A DNA stretch of 64,000 nt from Crocinitomicaceae bacterium (lineage in GTDB: Bacteria > Bacteroidota > Bacteroidia > Flavobacteriales_D > Crocinitomicaceae): positions 434,001 to 498,000 of the forward strand of contig JADJEU010000001.1 in assembly GCA_016709005.1 (NCBI GenBank). Reading direction: 5' to 3'. The notes under the pieces were generated by a model. It did not search any database, had not been told where the DNA came from, and saw nothing but the letters and a program-made list of their open reading frames with translations. The position numbers and the translations under genes are program-made. This document shows, one piece after another, positions 17,663 to 28,431 of the stretch; position 1 is the stretch's first letter, and each line of letters starts with the position of its first letter.

Positions 17663-20600
17663 TTAGATGCGAATTCCAATCAAACAAACGTCATCAACCT
17701 GTTCAAGGCTCCCCTTCCATTCAAAGAAAACTTTTTTCAATTTTTCTTGCTGCACGATTAGTGGTTGATCAGCTATTGAGCACAACAATTCTTTGAGCTG
17801 TTTGTGCATGAATTTTTTACCTTTTTCACCACCAAACTGATCCGGGAAACCATCGGTTAATGTATAAATCACATCTCCTTTTTGAAGTGTCATTTCGCTT
17901 CCTGTGAATGGAATAGTTTGTTTATCATGTTTCCCTACCGGCATTTTTATCTGCAGGGCATTCGATCATGGAATACATTCTATTTTCCTGATTCAAACGG
18001 GCTACCCAAATTGGATTATTGGCTGATGCATATTTCAATTTTTTACTTGCAAAATCCAATGAAATCAAACTGGCATCCATACCATCTTTTCCGCCTTCGG
18101 CACTTCCGTCATTTTTCAAATAGTCGATTACCAGACGTCTTGTTTCGTTCAAAATTTCATCGGGTTCATGAAAACCTTTTGTGACCGATTCTTTCAAACA
18201 TGCAATATTGGCAATGCTCATAATCGCGCCGGGAACACCGTGTCCCGTGCTGTCTGCAGTCACTAAAACAAAATTTTCATTGGCTAATTTTGAAGCCCAA
18301 TAGAAATCACCACTGACGACATCTTTGGGTTGAAAAAACACAAAATAATCTTTGAGATTTTGATCCAGTAAATCTTTTGTTGCTAAAAAACTGCGCTGAA
18401 TTCGCTCGGCATAATTAATACTGTCTGTGATCTCTTTGTGTTTTTCTTCAACCAGTTCTTTTTCTTTTTTAATTCTTCAGTGCGCTCTTCAACTGTTTTT
18501 TCTAACTGTTTTTGACGCGCACGCAAGGTTGCCGTTCTCAATCTATAAAGTGCAAAAAGTATAACAACCACAAATAAGGAAATACACAACCTGAACCACC
18601 AGGTATGCCACCACGGTGGTAAAATTGTGAATGGATAACTGAACGTGCTGCTCCACTTTTGCGATTCACCAATGGATCGAACTTCAAATTTATAGTCACC
18701 GTATGGGAGACTTCTAAAATCGGCTTCATTTTTTGAACTGAGTGTGCTCCAGTTTTCATTTAATCCAACAAGTCTGAATTGATAAGATATTTTATGCGGA
18801 GCACTCCAGTCAATGGCAGAGTAATGAAATGTTAAATGGTTTTGATCATAAGGCAGCACCAACTTTTCAGGATAATTTGCAAATTTCAAAACATCCTCAA
18901 AATGAAACTCACTAATGGAATCAGAAGCATTTCTAAAATCGACAAACTGCTCGTTAATTTCAATGAAGTTTAGTTTAGGCTCAGGTGTCAAGTCCGATAT
19001 TTGAAACAGATTCAAATCAAGCATTTCAACTCCTTTTCCACTCCCCCACCAAATTCTGTTCTTTGCGTCGATGCACACACTGTTGGCGTAGTAATCAATT
19101 CCCAACAAACCGTCTTGCTTGGTAAATTCATGTATCTTGAACCGGTAATCTGCAACGGCTGTACTTCCATTTTCTCCGCAATGCAGTTCAATCAAATTAA
19201 TTCCACGTTCTGTGGTTACCCAAAAAACAGATTTGTTTGTATCCCTGATTTCTTTGATTGACCACACCATATTATTCACAAGCCCATTTGATTCAGACAA
19301 ATGCAAAATGTGATGATCATCAAAAATATTGATTCCGCCATCGTAGGTTCCTGACCAATAATTTCCGAATTGATCCTGCATGATGGTGATTGGATTTCTA
19401 TTTGACAAACCGTTTGCTTCATTGATATTGGTGAGATACCCATTTTCCAATTTATTCAGACCACCTCCGTCTGTTGCAATCCAAATATTCTTCTCTGTAT
19501 CTTCATAGATAGCCACTGCAATATTATGAGATAAGCCCTGCTCTTCTGAATAAAGGGTATAAGCGAGTAATTGTCCGGCTGCGTTGCGTTCAAATTTACA
19601 TACGCCTTCACCATATGTTCCTACCCACAAGTTTGAATCGCTGTCTTCGTAAATCGTAAGTATTTTGTCTGATATCAATCCTTGAGCCGTTGTATAATGC
19701 GTGAGATACTCAGCATCATAACTGAATAATCCAATGCCGTTTGTTCCAATCCAGAGTGTTCCATCTTTGGTTTCATATAAACTTTTAACGGTACTTGTTG
19801 AGAGTTCATTATCGTCTTCGAGATAAGAAAATCTGTTACCATCAAATTTACAAACACCTCCACCAGACGTTCCAAACCAAAGATTTCCATTCTTGTCTTC
19901 TATAATAGATCGTGCAATACTATTGGTCAAGCCATCGTCCTGATCAAAATGATTAAAGCTGTTTCGGTTATATTTGATTACCCCGTTTCCATAAGTTCCA
20001 AACCATAAATTACCTCTGCTATCTTCACAAATGGAGCGCATTTCAGTGTTTGGTATTCCTTCTTGTTCTCCAAAGGTTTTAAAAGAATATCCGTCATAAA
20101 CAATCACGCCGTTTGCGCTTGTACCACACCACAAATCGCCTCGTTTGTCCTCAATCATTGACCAGATATAAGCAGAAGCCAATCCATTCGATTCTGTAAA
20201 TTCACGAATTGAATCATTTTTAAACTGGTACATTCCTAGTCCGGCTAAGGTGAACCATACCGAACTATCCTGAGCAGATAAGATTGATAAAACTATTTGT
20301 TCGTCTGCAGGTGGCAAACCATTTAACTGAAACCATTGCCCGTTTGAAAGGAGATTGATACCTTGATTGGTGCCAAACCACATGTTTCCATCAGTATCTT
20401 CTGCTATAGAAATAACCGATTCATTGATCAGGCCTTCCTTCACCGAATAGTGAGTAAAGTAAGTACCGTCGTATTTTGTTACGCCACGAATTGTTCCAAA
20501 CCAAAGATTATTTTGACTGTCTTCAAAAATGTCGTTGATCGCATCTGAAGGCATTCCCTGTGGCTCTGAAAATATTTCAAAAGAAGTTCCATCAAATTTG

Positions 20601-21370
20601 CACAAACCACCACCCGTTGTGCCAAACCAAATATTGCCTTTGCTATCTTCTAACATGACTCTGACAATATCACGTGACAATCCGGTTCCGGTGTTGAATA
20701 GCGTAAAACTTGTCCCGTTATACCTGACAACACCACCACCATAACTACCAAACCAAATATTATGCTGGCTGTCTTCCATGATACACAGAATGTAGGATGA
20801 ATGTAATCCCTGATCAACATCCAAAAGTTGCAGGTTGGCAGATGAGTTTGTCACGAGCAACATCGGTAAGGAAGGAATTGGCCGTTGTTGCTTCCAGCTC
20901 GATTTTTGCCCCGTCAGTTTTAACGGTACGTTGGTCTGAACTTGTTTTCCCTGTGAATTGGTTAATACGTAGTTTGTGAAGTGGCTATTTTTGTCAACTG
21001 CTTTTGGTTTGTCCCAGGTGATTTTCCAACTTTTTGGTTTATCAACAGATTGAACGGCTAGATTCTGAAATCCATTTTCAATAAATAACTCGGTCACTTT
21101 TGTTCGCTGCTCAGCTGTGAAAACCGAAAGTATCACATGCTTTCCAACAAGAGCATAAGGTAAACCAGGCTTAACAGTATCCGCATTTGTTGTGATTACT
21201 GGAGGAATTGGTTGACCAGTCATCAAATTCAGAACATAAACTGAGTCTGCTTTTAAGGGATAAACTGTTGGTTTAAGCAGGGTATCATATTGCTCATTAC
21301 TTACCTCAAAATCATCACCTGCACAAGACGATAAAATAAAGAGGAGAAGAAGAGGCAACAAATATTTCAT
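17663..21370 (-). pseudogene. Frameshifted propeller / Y_Y_Y / SpoIIE-phosphatase lipoprotein
   Basis: Three minus-strand pieces (18383-21370, 17925-18341, 17663-17944) together match the intact divergent paralog end to end. The first has a lipobox LSSC, about a dozen propeller repeats (NLWFGT-GGGVCKFDG), a Y_Y_Y domain, a membrane helix near 18540-18600 and a coiled coil; the second and third hold the SpoIIE-type phosphatase (SGDFYWASK, DSTGHGVPGAIMS, FTLTDG-like TLTDGFPDQFGG, DDVCLIGI). The frame breaks at a T6 run at 18465-18470 (one base missing) and at a T5 run at 17944-17948 (one base extra). Correcting both restores a protein of about 1235 residues. Start ATG 21370 is preferred over 21388 because it gives the lipoprotein signal directly. 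It is either decayed, or intact with two sequencing errors. Confidence 0.8.
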
Positions 21371-21543
21371 CCTGTGAAAATAGTTCATTTCACAAAAGGT
21401 AATTCAAAATTGAAATATAAAATTCACCACATCAGGCTTTATCAGGATTGTACCTTAATTCATTCACAGGGGTAGTATTCTATTGATTGTTATTTTTTTT
21501 AGTCCTGATTTTTTTTTAAGCAAACGTATTTCAATCTTTTAGC

Positions 21544-21551
21544 TACTTTTG
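21544..21551 (+). promoter_or_regulatory. Bacteroidota -7 box of the intact propeller-phosphatase gene
   Basis: TACTTTTG is an exact TAnnTTTG match ending 22 bases before the TTG start codon. No TTG at the -33 spacing is apparent. Confidence 0.5.
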
Positions 21552-21573
21552 AAAACACCCAATTCTTAGTCAA

Positions 21574-24500
21574 TTGCGCTTCAAAGTTTATTATAGCATT
21601 CCACTTTTGCTGGTAGCATGTTCATCTCCTGAGCCAGCAGAAATAGAAGAAAAGCTATACAGTGAAAGACCCGTTGTGCCTACGCACGCTGACTCCATTC
21701 AAACGCAGACTGCTTTTGATTTTATACCATCAGATACTTTTGATTTTACAGAATTGCCACGCACTGATTTTGTAGAAGAGCGCAATCCATTAAGCACAGT
21801 CAATACCTTTGATGCTACCGATACAGTTCATCAAGTTTATTTGCAGCTTCAGAAAATTCCGGTAGCTAAAAAATCTCCCGTTAAACCTGAACCTTTTATT
21901 GCGTCTGTCACACATCCAAAACCAGCCAAGGCAGGTGAATTCAGACGAACCGGAAACAGCAAAGAAAATATTCAATATTTAGATGCGGAACAAGGTCTTC
22001 CTGCTTCAAACATTTCTTCGATACTGGAAGACCAATTTGGATTTATGTGGTTTGCTTCACCAGCAGGACTCACGCGTTATGATGGAAACTACTTCTATCA
22101 TTACACCGAAGAAAATGGTTTGCCGGATAATTTTGTGACTGAAATCTACCTGGACAAAAAACAAAACATGTGGATTTCTACCCGCAGTGGATTAGTCAGA
22201 TTTGACGGTGAACGTTTTGAAATTTATACTGAAGAGACGGGGTTGACGAGTAACAATCCGGCAAGTTTTTGTGAAGATGACAACGGCAATTTGTGGTTTA
22301 CCGGAAATGGAATTACAAAATATGATTATCAAAATTTCTATCATTATTCAGCAGAAGATGGCCTTCGAATGGATAATGTGCTGGAGTTAGGTGTCGATAG
22401 TTTAAATCGCATTTTTATCGGATACTATGGTGATACACCTGATTTCTTCGCTAATGACACGCTCTATCGATTGCAGGAAAATATTTACAGAGGCTTTGAA
22501 ATATTTGGTTCCAACATTCAAACGGCAACCTTTCGTGATGCTGATAAAAATCTTTGGATTGGCAACTACAATGGCGGTGTGGTGAACGTAAAATCAAACA
22601 ACACAACTATCTGCTACAAACCCAAATCTGGCTTGCCAATGCTGTCATTTGGCTCTATCATGCAAGATTCACAAGGATATATGTGGTGCAGTTCCAACGA
22701 AGGTGGTGTGATGAAACTGGAAGGTGATAAATTCATATCCTATACCACCAAACAAGGTTTAAACATCAATTATGCACAAACTATTTTTGAAGACAGCAAA
22801 GGCAATATTTGGGTAGGAACTTTAGGCGGTGGAGTAAACAAAATCATCCCAAATAGTTTCAGATCCTATGATGAAACAGATGGTATGTCAACCAAATCCG
22901 TCAATTCCATTTCCATGCAGGAAGACGGAACGATGATTTTTGGAACCTGGGCACACGGTATTTGGATGTTTGACGGAAAGTACTGGAATCACCCAACCAA
23001 GTTCATTCAGGGCTTAATCGTATACGACACCGAAACAGATTATTTGGGAAATACAATTGTGGGAGCGCACATGCATGGAACTTATTATTTGGCTCCATCT
23101 GAAAAAGACACGGCGTTTTTTGATCACGGGTTTAACTTCAATAATATTCCGGACTTTAAATCTTATGGGGTTCGTAAAATAATTCGTGATGAAAATGACG
23201 ACATCTGGCTCTTTGATGATCTGAAAGGAATTTATGTGCTTGCTCTTAATGATACCAAAACAGCGTATGAAAAAGTGTATCGATACACTACGGCTAGCGG
23301 ATTGAATTCAGACAAACTTCGATATGCGTTAAAAGATTCCAAAAACCGATTCTGGCTTGTTGATCAGCAAAACGGATTAAGTTGTATTGATCATGGAAAA
23401 ATCACACATTACACTGAAAAAGACGGTTTACTTTCAAATAATTCGGTGACGCTTTATGAAGATTATCAGCAGCAACTCATCATTGGTACAGATAAAGGTT
23501 TGTGCATCTTTGACGGAGATAAATTTAAATCAATCACAGTTGAAGATGGATTAAGCAATTCGCTTGTGCGTAGCATTGTTGAAGATGATCAGCACCGTCT
23601 GTGGCTGGGCACCAATCGTGGATTAAACTTATTGCAGCCAGATTCTTCCAAATCTATTGGCTATGCTATCACCGTCTATGAATCCAAAGATGGTTTAAAG
23701 TCGATGGAGTTTATGCCACACTGTGCTCAAATGGACAAACAAAATAATATCTGGTGGTCAACACGCCGTGGATTGGTAAAATTAAATCTGGATTCATTTG
23801 ATGCAAAACAAGAATTACCAGTTGTACAGATCACACAATTGGATCTGATGAATCAGCTAGTCGATTTTCAAGGTCTGGCTGATTCAATTTCACAGCACAC
23901 AAAGTATTATGTTGCTGATTCTTCGCTCAACTTGAGTGAGGTGAAATTTGATTCGTTGGTTCCCTACTTTAATTATCCAAAAACGGTCACACTACCCTAC
24001 TACATTAACACCTTAACCTTTCGTTATGCTTCATCTGTTGCCCTTCCAACACATCAAATAAAATACAGAACACGACTGGTTGGATTCTACGAATCCTGGA
24101 GTGCTGAATCATTTGACTCAGAAGCCAAATTCGCTAATTTACCTGCTGGAGAGTATTGCTTCGAAGTCCAGGCAAAAATGCAAAACAATCCATGGGGTGA
24201 AATAACATCGTACTCGTTTACAATTCATCCACCATTCTGGAAAACGTGGTGGTTTAGAGCTCTTGTTTTTGTCGTTGTGTTGTTATTTATTTATTTGATT
24301 TTCCGTTGGAGAAACAGAGCACTTATAATACGTCAGCTTCAATTGGAAGAAACGGTTGCAGAGCGAACTCAAGAAATTCAGGAGCAAAAAACGTTAATTG
24401 AGGAAAAACAAGTCGAGATTCTGGATTCCATCAATTATGCACAGCGCATCCAACGTGCCTTGCTTGCAGGTGATGATTTATTGAAACGAAATCTGCGCGA

Positions 24501-25170
24501 TTATTTTGTTTTCTTTCAGCCTAAAGATATTGTGAGTGGCGATTTCTATTGGTGCTCCGAAGTAGCTACGAAAAATTTTATTCTCTTAACCGCAGACAGC
24601 ACCGGACACGGTGTACCAGGTGCAATTATGAGTATGTTGAATATAGCTTCGGTAGAGAAAGCAGTTGAGTCTGAAAAACTAACATCGCCAGCAGCAATTT
24701 TAAACTTTACCCGCAAAAAAATCATTGAAACGCTAGCTAAAGATGGCAGTGCTGAAGGCGGAAAAGATGGAATGGATTGTTCCTTAATTTCATTTGATTT
24801 TGAAAAAATGGAACTCACCTATTCTGCAGCCAACAATGGAATTTGGATTCTGCGTGAAGGAGCTCTCTTAGAATTTGCTCCTGATAAAATGCCGGTTGGA
24901 AAACACATTCACGATCAAACACCTTTCAGCGAACAGACCATTCCAATCTTCAAAGACGACATTGTCTATTCATTCACAGACGGTATGGCGGATCAATTTG
25001 GCGGACCAAAAGGTAAAAAATTCAAATATAAATCACTGAAAGAATTACTCGTTGAAATTTCATCGCAGCCAATGATTCAACAAAAAGCCCGTTTAGAAAA
25101 AACACTTCAAGATTGGAAAGGTGACCTTGAGCAAGTCGATGACGTTTGTGTTATTGGAGTGCGCGTTTAG
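21574..25170 (+). CDS. Propeller / Y_Y_Y / SpoIIE-type phosphatase signalling lipoprotein
   Basis: This 1198-residue protein starts at TTG 21574, giving a lipoprotein signal (lipobox LLVAC, Cys at 16). Residues ~130-760 are two-component-regulator propeller repeats (DNVWFGT-like: NIWVGTLGGGVNKI, RLWLGTNRGLNLL). A Y_Y_Y domain (about 820-890), a membrane helix (about 898-915), a coiled coil and a PP2C/SpoIIE phosphatase domain follow, with SGDFYW, DSTGHGVPGAIMS, and SFTDGMADQFGG supplying the metal-binding Asp residues. This is the hybrid-sensor layout in which the histidine kinase is replaced by a serine phosphatase, so an external ligand (perhaps a glycan) likely controls a partner-switching type phosphatase inside. 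No anti-sigma or STAS partner is nearby. It is divergent from a broken paralog, separated by about 200 bases. Confidence 0.9.
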   Translation: MRFKVYYSIPLLLVACSSPEPAEIEEKLYSERPVVPTHADSIQTQTAFDFIPSDTFDFTELPRTDFVEERNPLSTVNTFDATDTVHQVYLQLQKIPVAKKSPVKPEPFIASVTHPKPAKAGEFRRTGNSKENIQYLDAEQGLPASNISSILEDQFGFMWFASPAGLTRYDGNYFYHYTEENGLPDNFVTEIYLDKKQNMWISTRSGLVRFDGERFEIYTEETGLTSNNPASFCEDDNGNLWFTGNGITKYDYQNFYHYSAEDGLRMDNVLELGVDSLNRIFIGYYGDTPDFFANDTLYRLQENIYRGFEIFGSNIQTATFRDADKNLWIGNYNGGVVNVKSNNTTICYKPKSGLPMLSFGSIMQDSQGYMWCSSNEGGVMKLEGDKFISYTTKQGLNINYAQTIFEDSKGNIWVGTLGGGVNKIIPNSFRSYDETDGMSTKSVNSISMQEDGTMIFGTWAHGIWMFDGKYWNHPTKFIQGLIVYDTETDYLGNTIVGAHMHGTYYLAPSEKDTAFFDHGFNFNNIPDFKSYGVRKIIRDENDDIWLFDDLKGIYVLALNDTKTAYEKVYRYTTASGLNSDKLRYALKDSKNRFWLVDQQNGLSCIDHGKITHYTEKDGLLSNNSVTLYEDYQQQLIIGTDKGLCIFDGDKFKSITVEDGLSNSLVRSIVEDDQHRLWLGTNRGLNLLQPDSSKSIGYAITVYESKDGLKSMEFMPHCAQMDKQNNIWWSTRRGLVKLNLDSFDAKQELPVVQITQLDLMNQLVDFQGLADSISQHTKYYVADSSLNLSEVKFDSLVPYFNYPKTVTLPYYINTLTFRYASSVALPTHQIKYRTRLVGFYESWSAESFDSEAKFANLPAGEYCFEVQAKMQNNPWGEITSYSFTIHPPFWKTWWFRALVFVVVLLFIYLIFRWRNRALIIRQLQLEETVAERTQEIQEQKTLIEEKQVEILDSINYAQRIQRALLAGDDLLKRNLRDYFVFFQPKDIVSGDFYWCSEVATKNFILLTADSTGHGVPGAIMSMLNIASVEKAVESEKLTSPAAILNFTRKKIIETLAKDGSAEGGKDGMDCSLISFDFEKMELTYSAANNGIWILREGALLEFAPDKMPVGKHIHDQTPFSEQTIPIFKDDIVYSFTDGMADQFGGPKGKKFKYKSLKELLVEISSQPMIQQKARLEKTLQDWKGDLEQVDDVCVIGVRV

Positions 25171-25319
25171 CGCACGTTTAGCGCGTATAATTCAATCTTA
25201 TAGTTGGTCCGAACATCCTCTGAAAAACTGCGTTCGGAAAATTACTGACACGTATATTAATCAACTAATCACAACTGTTTCCAATAGATTTTGCCAAAAA
25301 CAAATCAGAAATTTGAATC

Positions 25320-26069
25320 ATGAATAAGCTAAAAATAACGCTGAGTGTTCTGATTGGATTAGCAGTAACCACTGCATGTAAAAAAGGAGACGAAGATCCG
25401 TTTTTCTCACTTGCATCGCGCAAGTCACGTATTTCAGGCGACTGGAAAATGACGTCAATTGAGTCTAACTATCAATACTCCGATAATTCGGGTTATGAGT
25501 ATTCTGGCTCGATTAGCGCAACTGAAACAAGTATTGTAGAGAATCGAACCGGATTCCTTTACTGGCATACTAATACAGCCGCAGTAACCGAATATTCATT
25601 TACAATAAATCGTGATGGAACCTGGAGCAGTACAAAAGATCTGACCACTAACTTTGTTCGGGATTATGGAAGTGAAACGTCAACAACACCAGGGCACTCT
25701 GTTACGACACAATCTGGAACCTGGGCCTTTGTTTATAAAACTAAAGGTGAATACAAGAATAAAGAACGTGTGAATTTTTATGTTTCATCAACCGTTGGGA
25801 TGTCAGACAGCTCCACCACTACAACTGTTTATGACAACCCGTCCTATCCACCAACAACTGAATTTAACGGAGCTTCAACTTATAAAGAGACTTATGCCGG
25901 TGGTGAAAATTTCTTCACCTATGATTTGTTGATGCTCAAATCAAAAGAAATGAAGTGGATCATGGTTGAATCCGGCAACACAGCGAATAATTATTCTGAC
26001 TATGTAGGTCCTTATAGCGACAGTTCAGAGTTCACTTCAAATTATGAAATAACCTGGACAGCAAAATAG
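25320..26069 (+). CDS. Lipoprotein of unknown function
   Basis: This 249-residue protein has a lipobox VTTAC (Cys at 20). The mature part opens with SRISGDWKMTSIESNYQYS, the first strand of lipocalin-like Bacteroidota lipoproteins, and is Ser/Thr/Tyr rich with repeated beta strands and a final TSNYEITWTAK strand. It is likely in the outer membrane. It is convergent with another small lipoprotein gene of similar style. The gene is well supported by a continuous frame with a signal, but the function cannot be named. Confidence 0.75.
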   Translation: MNKLKITLSVLIGLAVTTACKKGDEDPFFSLASRKSRISGDWKMTSIESNYQYSDNSGYEYSGSISATETSIVENRTGFLYWHTNTAAVTEYSFTINRDGTWSSTKDLTTNFVRDYGSETSTTPGHSVTTQSGTWAFVYKTKGEYKNKERVNFYVSSTVGMSDSSTTTTVYDNPSYPPTTEFNGASTYKETYAGGENFFTYDLLMLKSKEMKWIMVESGNTANNYSDYVGPYSDSSEFTSNYEITWTAK

Positions 26070-26084
26070 GAACAAGAAGCGAAA

Positions 26085-26489
26085 TTATTTTTTCTTGAAC
26101 TCAGTAGTCGTTACAAAAGTGAACAAACTCATTTCTAGAATTAATTTGCTCTCATCAAGTTCAATGATTTTTCCAGTAAGTTCTATTGTGCCTTTAGTTG
26201 AATCCTGATAACGTTGAACCATCACTTCACCTTTATCTTTCACTTGGTACTCATAATCACCTTCATTGTTACCATCGCTATCAGTATAGGACATAGTGCA
26301 CCACTCGTCTTTTTTAAGTTTGCAATAGTCAAAATGCATGACACCTTTTTCATTTTCTGCAACTGGCACCCCGTCAATAGAAACTTCTTCCCAATCGCCT
26401 TCCAATTGTTTTACCGCACGCATGTTTTTGTCACATGAAAGCATAAGTAAGGTCAAAGTGACCATGGATGCTAATACAATTTTTTTCAT
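26085..26489 (-). CDS. Small lipoprotein, lipocalin-like
   Basis: This 134-residue protein starts at ATG 26489 (MKKIVLASMV); an upstream ATG at 26534 would add 15 residues but would overlap a CATCTTTG box that looks like the promoter, so I reject it. The lipobox is LMLSC (Cys at 19). The mature part reads LEGDWEEVSIDG and later LTGKIIELDESKLILEM, the pattern of small lipocalin-like lipoproteins. It is convergent with the preceding lipoprotein gene. Function unknown. Confidence 0.75.
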   Translation of the reverse strand: MKKIVLASMVTLTLLMLSCDKNMRAVKQLEGDWEEVSIDGVPVAENEKGVMHFDYCKLKKDEWCTMSYTDSDGNNEGDYEYQVKDKGEVMVQRYQDSTKGTIELTGKIIELDESKLILEMSLFTFVTTTEFKKK

Positions 26490-26634
26490 TTTTCTTTTTT
26501 TTTGTTGAATGATAGATTTTGCAAAGATGCGCATTTTAAGTGTGATTAAGAATTCTTTATAAACTGACTTTAAAAATGTTGCCTCATAAAGAGCGCTTAA
26601 TCTGACTAACTTTGTGAGCTAAAAAAAAAGAACC

Positions 26635-26666
26635 TTTGAAAACCCTCTTTGCATCATTTACCTTTG
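26635..26666 (+). promoter_or_regulatory. Near-perfect Bacteroidota promoter
   Basis: TTTG at 26635-26638 and TACCTTTG at 26659-26666 are separated by 20 bases, matching the -33 and -7 elements. It ends 27 bases before the GTG start of a small ORF and is the main support for that gene. Confidence 0.75.
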
Positions 26667-26693
26667 CTCAGTTGAATTCCAAATCAATGCTAA

Positions 26694-27005
26694 GTGCCTT
26701 ACACAAAATTAGAGTTCTGCAAATCTTCAGAGGTTGAGATTATCAATGGAGATTTGTTTCCGGTGAGTCATGTGATACTTGGAATCAGTAGTTTTTTTTT
26801 AAGAGATGCTGGTGCAAGTTCGATTGAAACACTCAGTCCTAATCTGATCAAAAAAATGAAAAGGCTTGCCGTGCATTTCAATAGCTGCAAGGTTTTTGTG
26901 GATTTTATAAATGCAGTGGGTGGCTTTACAGATATTGACGGAGACTCGCTTGACAGCACGCATATACATTATTTCATCATTCGCCCGCTCTACTATCTTC
27001 AATAA
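26694..27005 (+). CDS. Small protein of unknown function
   Basis: This 103-residue ORF begins at GTG 26694, immediately after an in-frame stop, and lies 27 bases downstream of a near-perfect promoter. It has no signal peptide or membrane helix. The composition is protein-like, with a mixed alpha/beta character (SSEVEIINGDLFPVSHVILG, then NLIKKMKRLAVHFNSCKVFVDFI). I recognise no family. Minus-strand ORFs over the same stretch lack a start context and are less convincing. Its size and weak start codon keep confidence moderate. Confidence 0.5.
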   Translation: MPYTKLEFCKSSEVEIINGDLFPVSHVILGISSFFLRDAGASSIETLSPNLIKKMKRLAVHFNSCKVFVDFINAVGGFTDIDGDSLDSTHIHYFIIRPLYYLQ

Positions 27006-27135
27006 ATATGGCGACTAGATTGATTTTGTTCGTTTCAACGCTTCCCAGAGTAAACATATAACTCGGCATTCCTTAAATCAAGCGCAACGAAAAATAAATT
27101 ACTATTTTTACGCCACATTTCAACAGGATCAAATC

Positions 27136-28431
27136 ATGACCAAACTAATTCTAGGCATCGTAAAAGAAACCAAAACACCACCGGATAAACGTGTTCCGTT
27201 AATCCCATCACAATGTGTTGAAGTTATGAAACGATTCCCGAATGTTGAAGTTATCGTAGAGAAAAGTGACATTCGTTCATACAAAGATGAAGAATATGCT
27301 GCGCTGGGAATAAGAATGGTCGATAAAGCAATTGAAGCTGATATTCTAATGGGGGTCAAAGAAGTCAAGATTGATTATCTGATTCCAAATAAAAAATATT
27401 TTTTCTTCTCACATACCTTTAAAAAGCAACCGTACAATCGCAAATTACTTCAAGCCATTCTGGAGAAAAAAATTCAGCTGATTGACTACGAAACACTGAC
27501 CGATAAAAACAAACACCGCATCATTGGCTTTGGTCGTTATGCTGGAATTGTAGGGTGTTACAACGGTTTTCTGGCTTACGGTAAAAAACACAATCTCTAT
27601 TCTTTAAAACCTGCCAATTTATGTGCAGATAAAAAAGAAATGGAATCCGAATTATCAAAAATAAAATTGCCCATTGACATGAAAATTGTCATGACTGGTT
27701 CTGGCCGTGTCGGTGGCGGTGCCCAGGAAATTTTAGATTTGGTTGGAATCAAACAAGTAAGTCCTGAAAGTTTCTTGAACGATCAATTTGATAGACCTGT
27801 TTATACACAATTAGATGCTTCTGATTATTACGCAAAAGCGGATGGATCGCCTATTGATGTTGCAGCCTTCCACAAAAGTGGAGCAGGACATATTTCTACA
27901 TTCAATCGTTATTTAAAAGTAGCCCAACTTTATCTGCCTTGTCACTATTGGAGTTCTTCTTCTCCAGTAATTGTAACTCGTGAAGATTTAGCTTCACCAG
28001 ATAACAAGACAACAGTCATCTCAGATATTTCATGCGATATCGCCGCACCTATTGCATCCACCATTCGCTCGTCAACCATTGCTGATCCTCTTTACGGTTA
28101 TGATCCAAAAACAGGATTGGAAACTGACTTCATGGATCCACATGCAATTGGTGTCGTTGCGGTTGATAATCTTCCTTGTGAGCTTCCTAAAGATGCTTCA
28201 GTTGATTATGGAAATGATTTAATCAATCGTGTTTTTCCTTATTTGTTTGGCGAAGATCCAGATCGCATCATTGAACGCGCAAGTGAAACGGATCTCAACG
28301 GAAACCTGATGCCGGATTATGCTTATTTAGCAGATTACGTTGCGGGAAATAAATTCCAAATTAAAATCCAAAAGGTTCCAAATGGGGCTGTCCACAACGG
28401 TATTTATGGTTTTATTCGAAAACTTTTTTGA
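27136..28431 (+). CDS. NAD(P)-dependent saccharopine/alanine dehydrogenase-like oxidoreductase
   Basis: This 431-residue enzyme has the AlaDh/PNT N-terminal fold (GIVKETKTPPDKRVPL at 7-22) and a Rossmann GSGRVG at 188-193. Catalytic Lys and His candidates are K75 (MGVKEVK) and H93 (FFSHTF), equivalent to those of alanine and saccharopine dehydrogenases. C-terminal SDISCDIAAPIASTIRSST fits the lysine-forming saccharopine dehydrogenase (LYS1) subgroup. It could take part in lysine metabolism, but the substrate is inferred only from fold. It lies upstream of rpoD, separated by about 350 bases, and is transcribed alone. Confidence 0.85.
   Translation: MTKLILGIVKETKTPPDKRVPLIPSQCVEVMKRFPNVEVIVEKSDIRSYKDEEYAALGIRMVDKAIEADILMGVKEVKIDYLIPNKKYFFFSHTFKKQPYNRKLLQAILEKKIQLIDYETLTDKNKHRIIGFGRYAGIVGCYNGFLAYGKKHNLYSLKPANLCADKKEMESELSKIKLPIDMKIVMTGSGRVGGGAQEILDLVGIKQVSPESFLNDQFDRPVYTQLDASDYYAKADGSPIDVAAFHKSGAGHISTFNRYLKVAQLYLPCHYWSSSSPVIVTREDLASPDNKTTVISDISCDIAAPIASTIRSSTIADPLYGYDPKTGLETDFMDPHAIGVVAVDNLPCELPKDASVDYGNDLINRVFPYLFGEDPDRIIERASETDLNGNLMPDYAYLADYVAGNKFQIKIQKVPNGAVHNGIYGFIRKLF

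Noticed and set aside
26768..27002. Minus-strand ORFs opposite the small 26694 gene
   Set aside because: Their composition is shadow-like and the plus strand has a near-perfect promoter.
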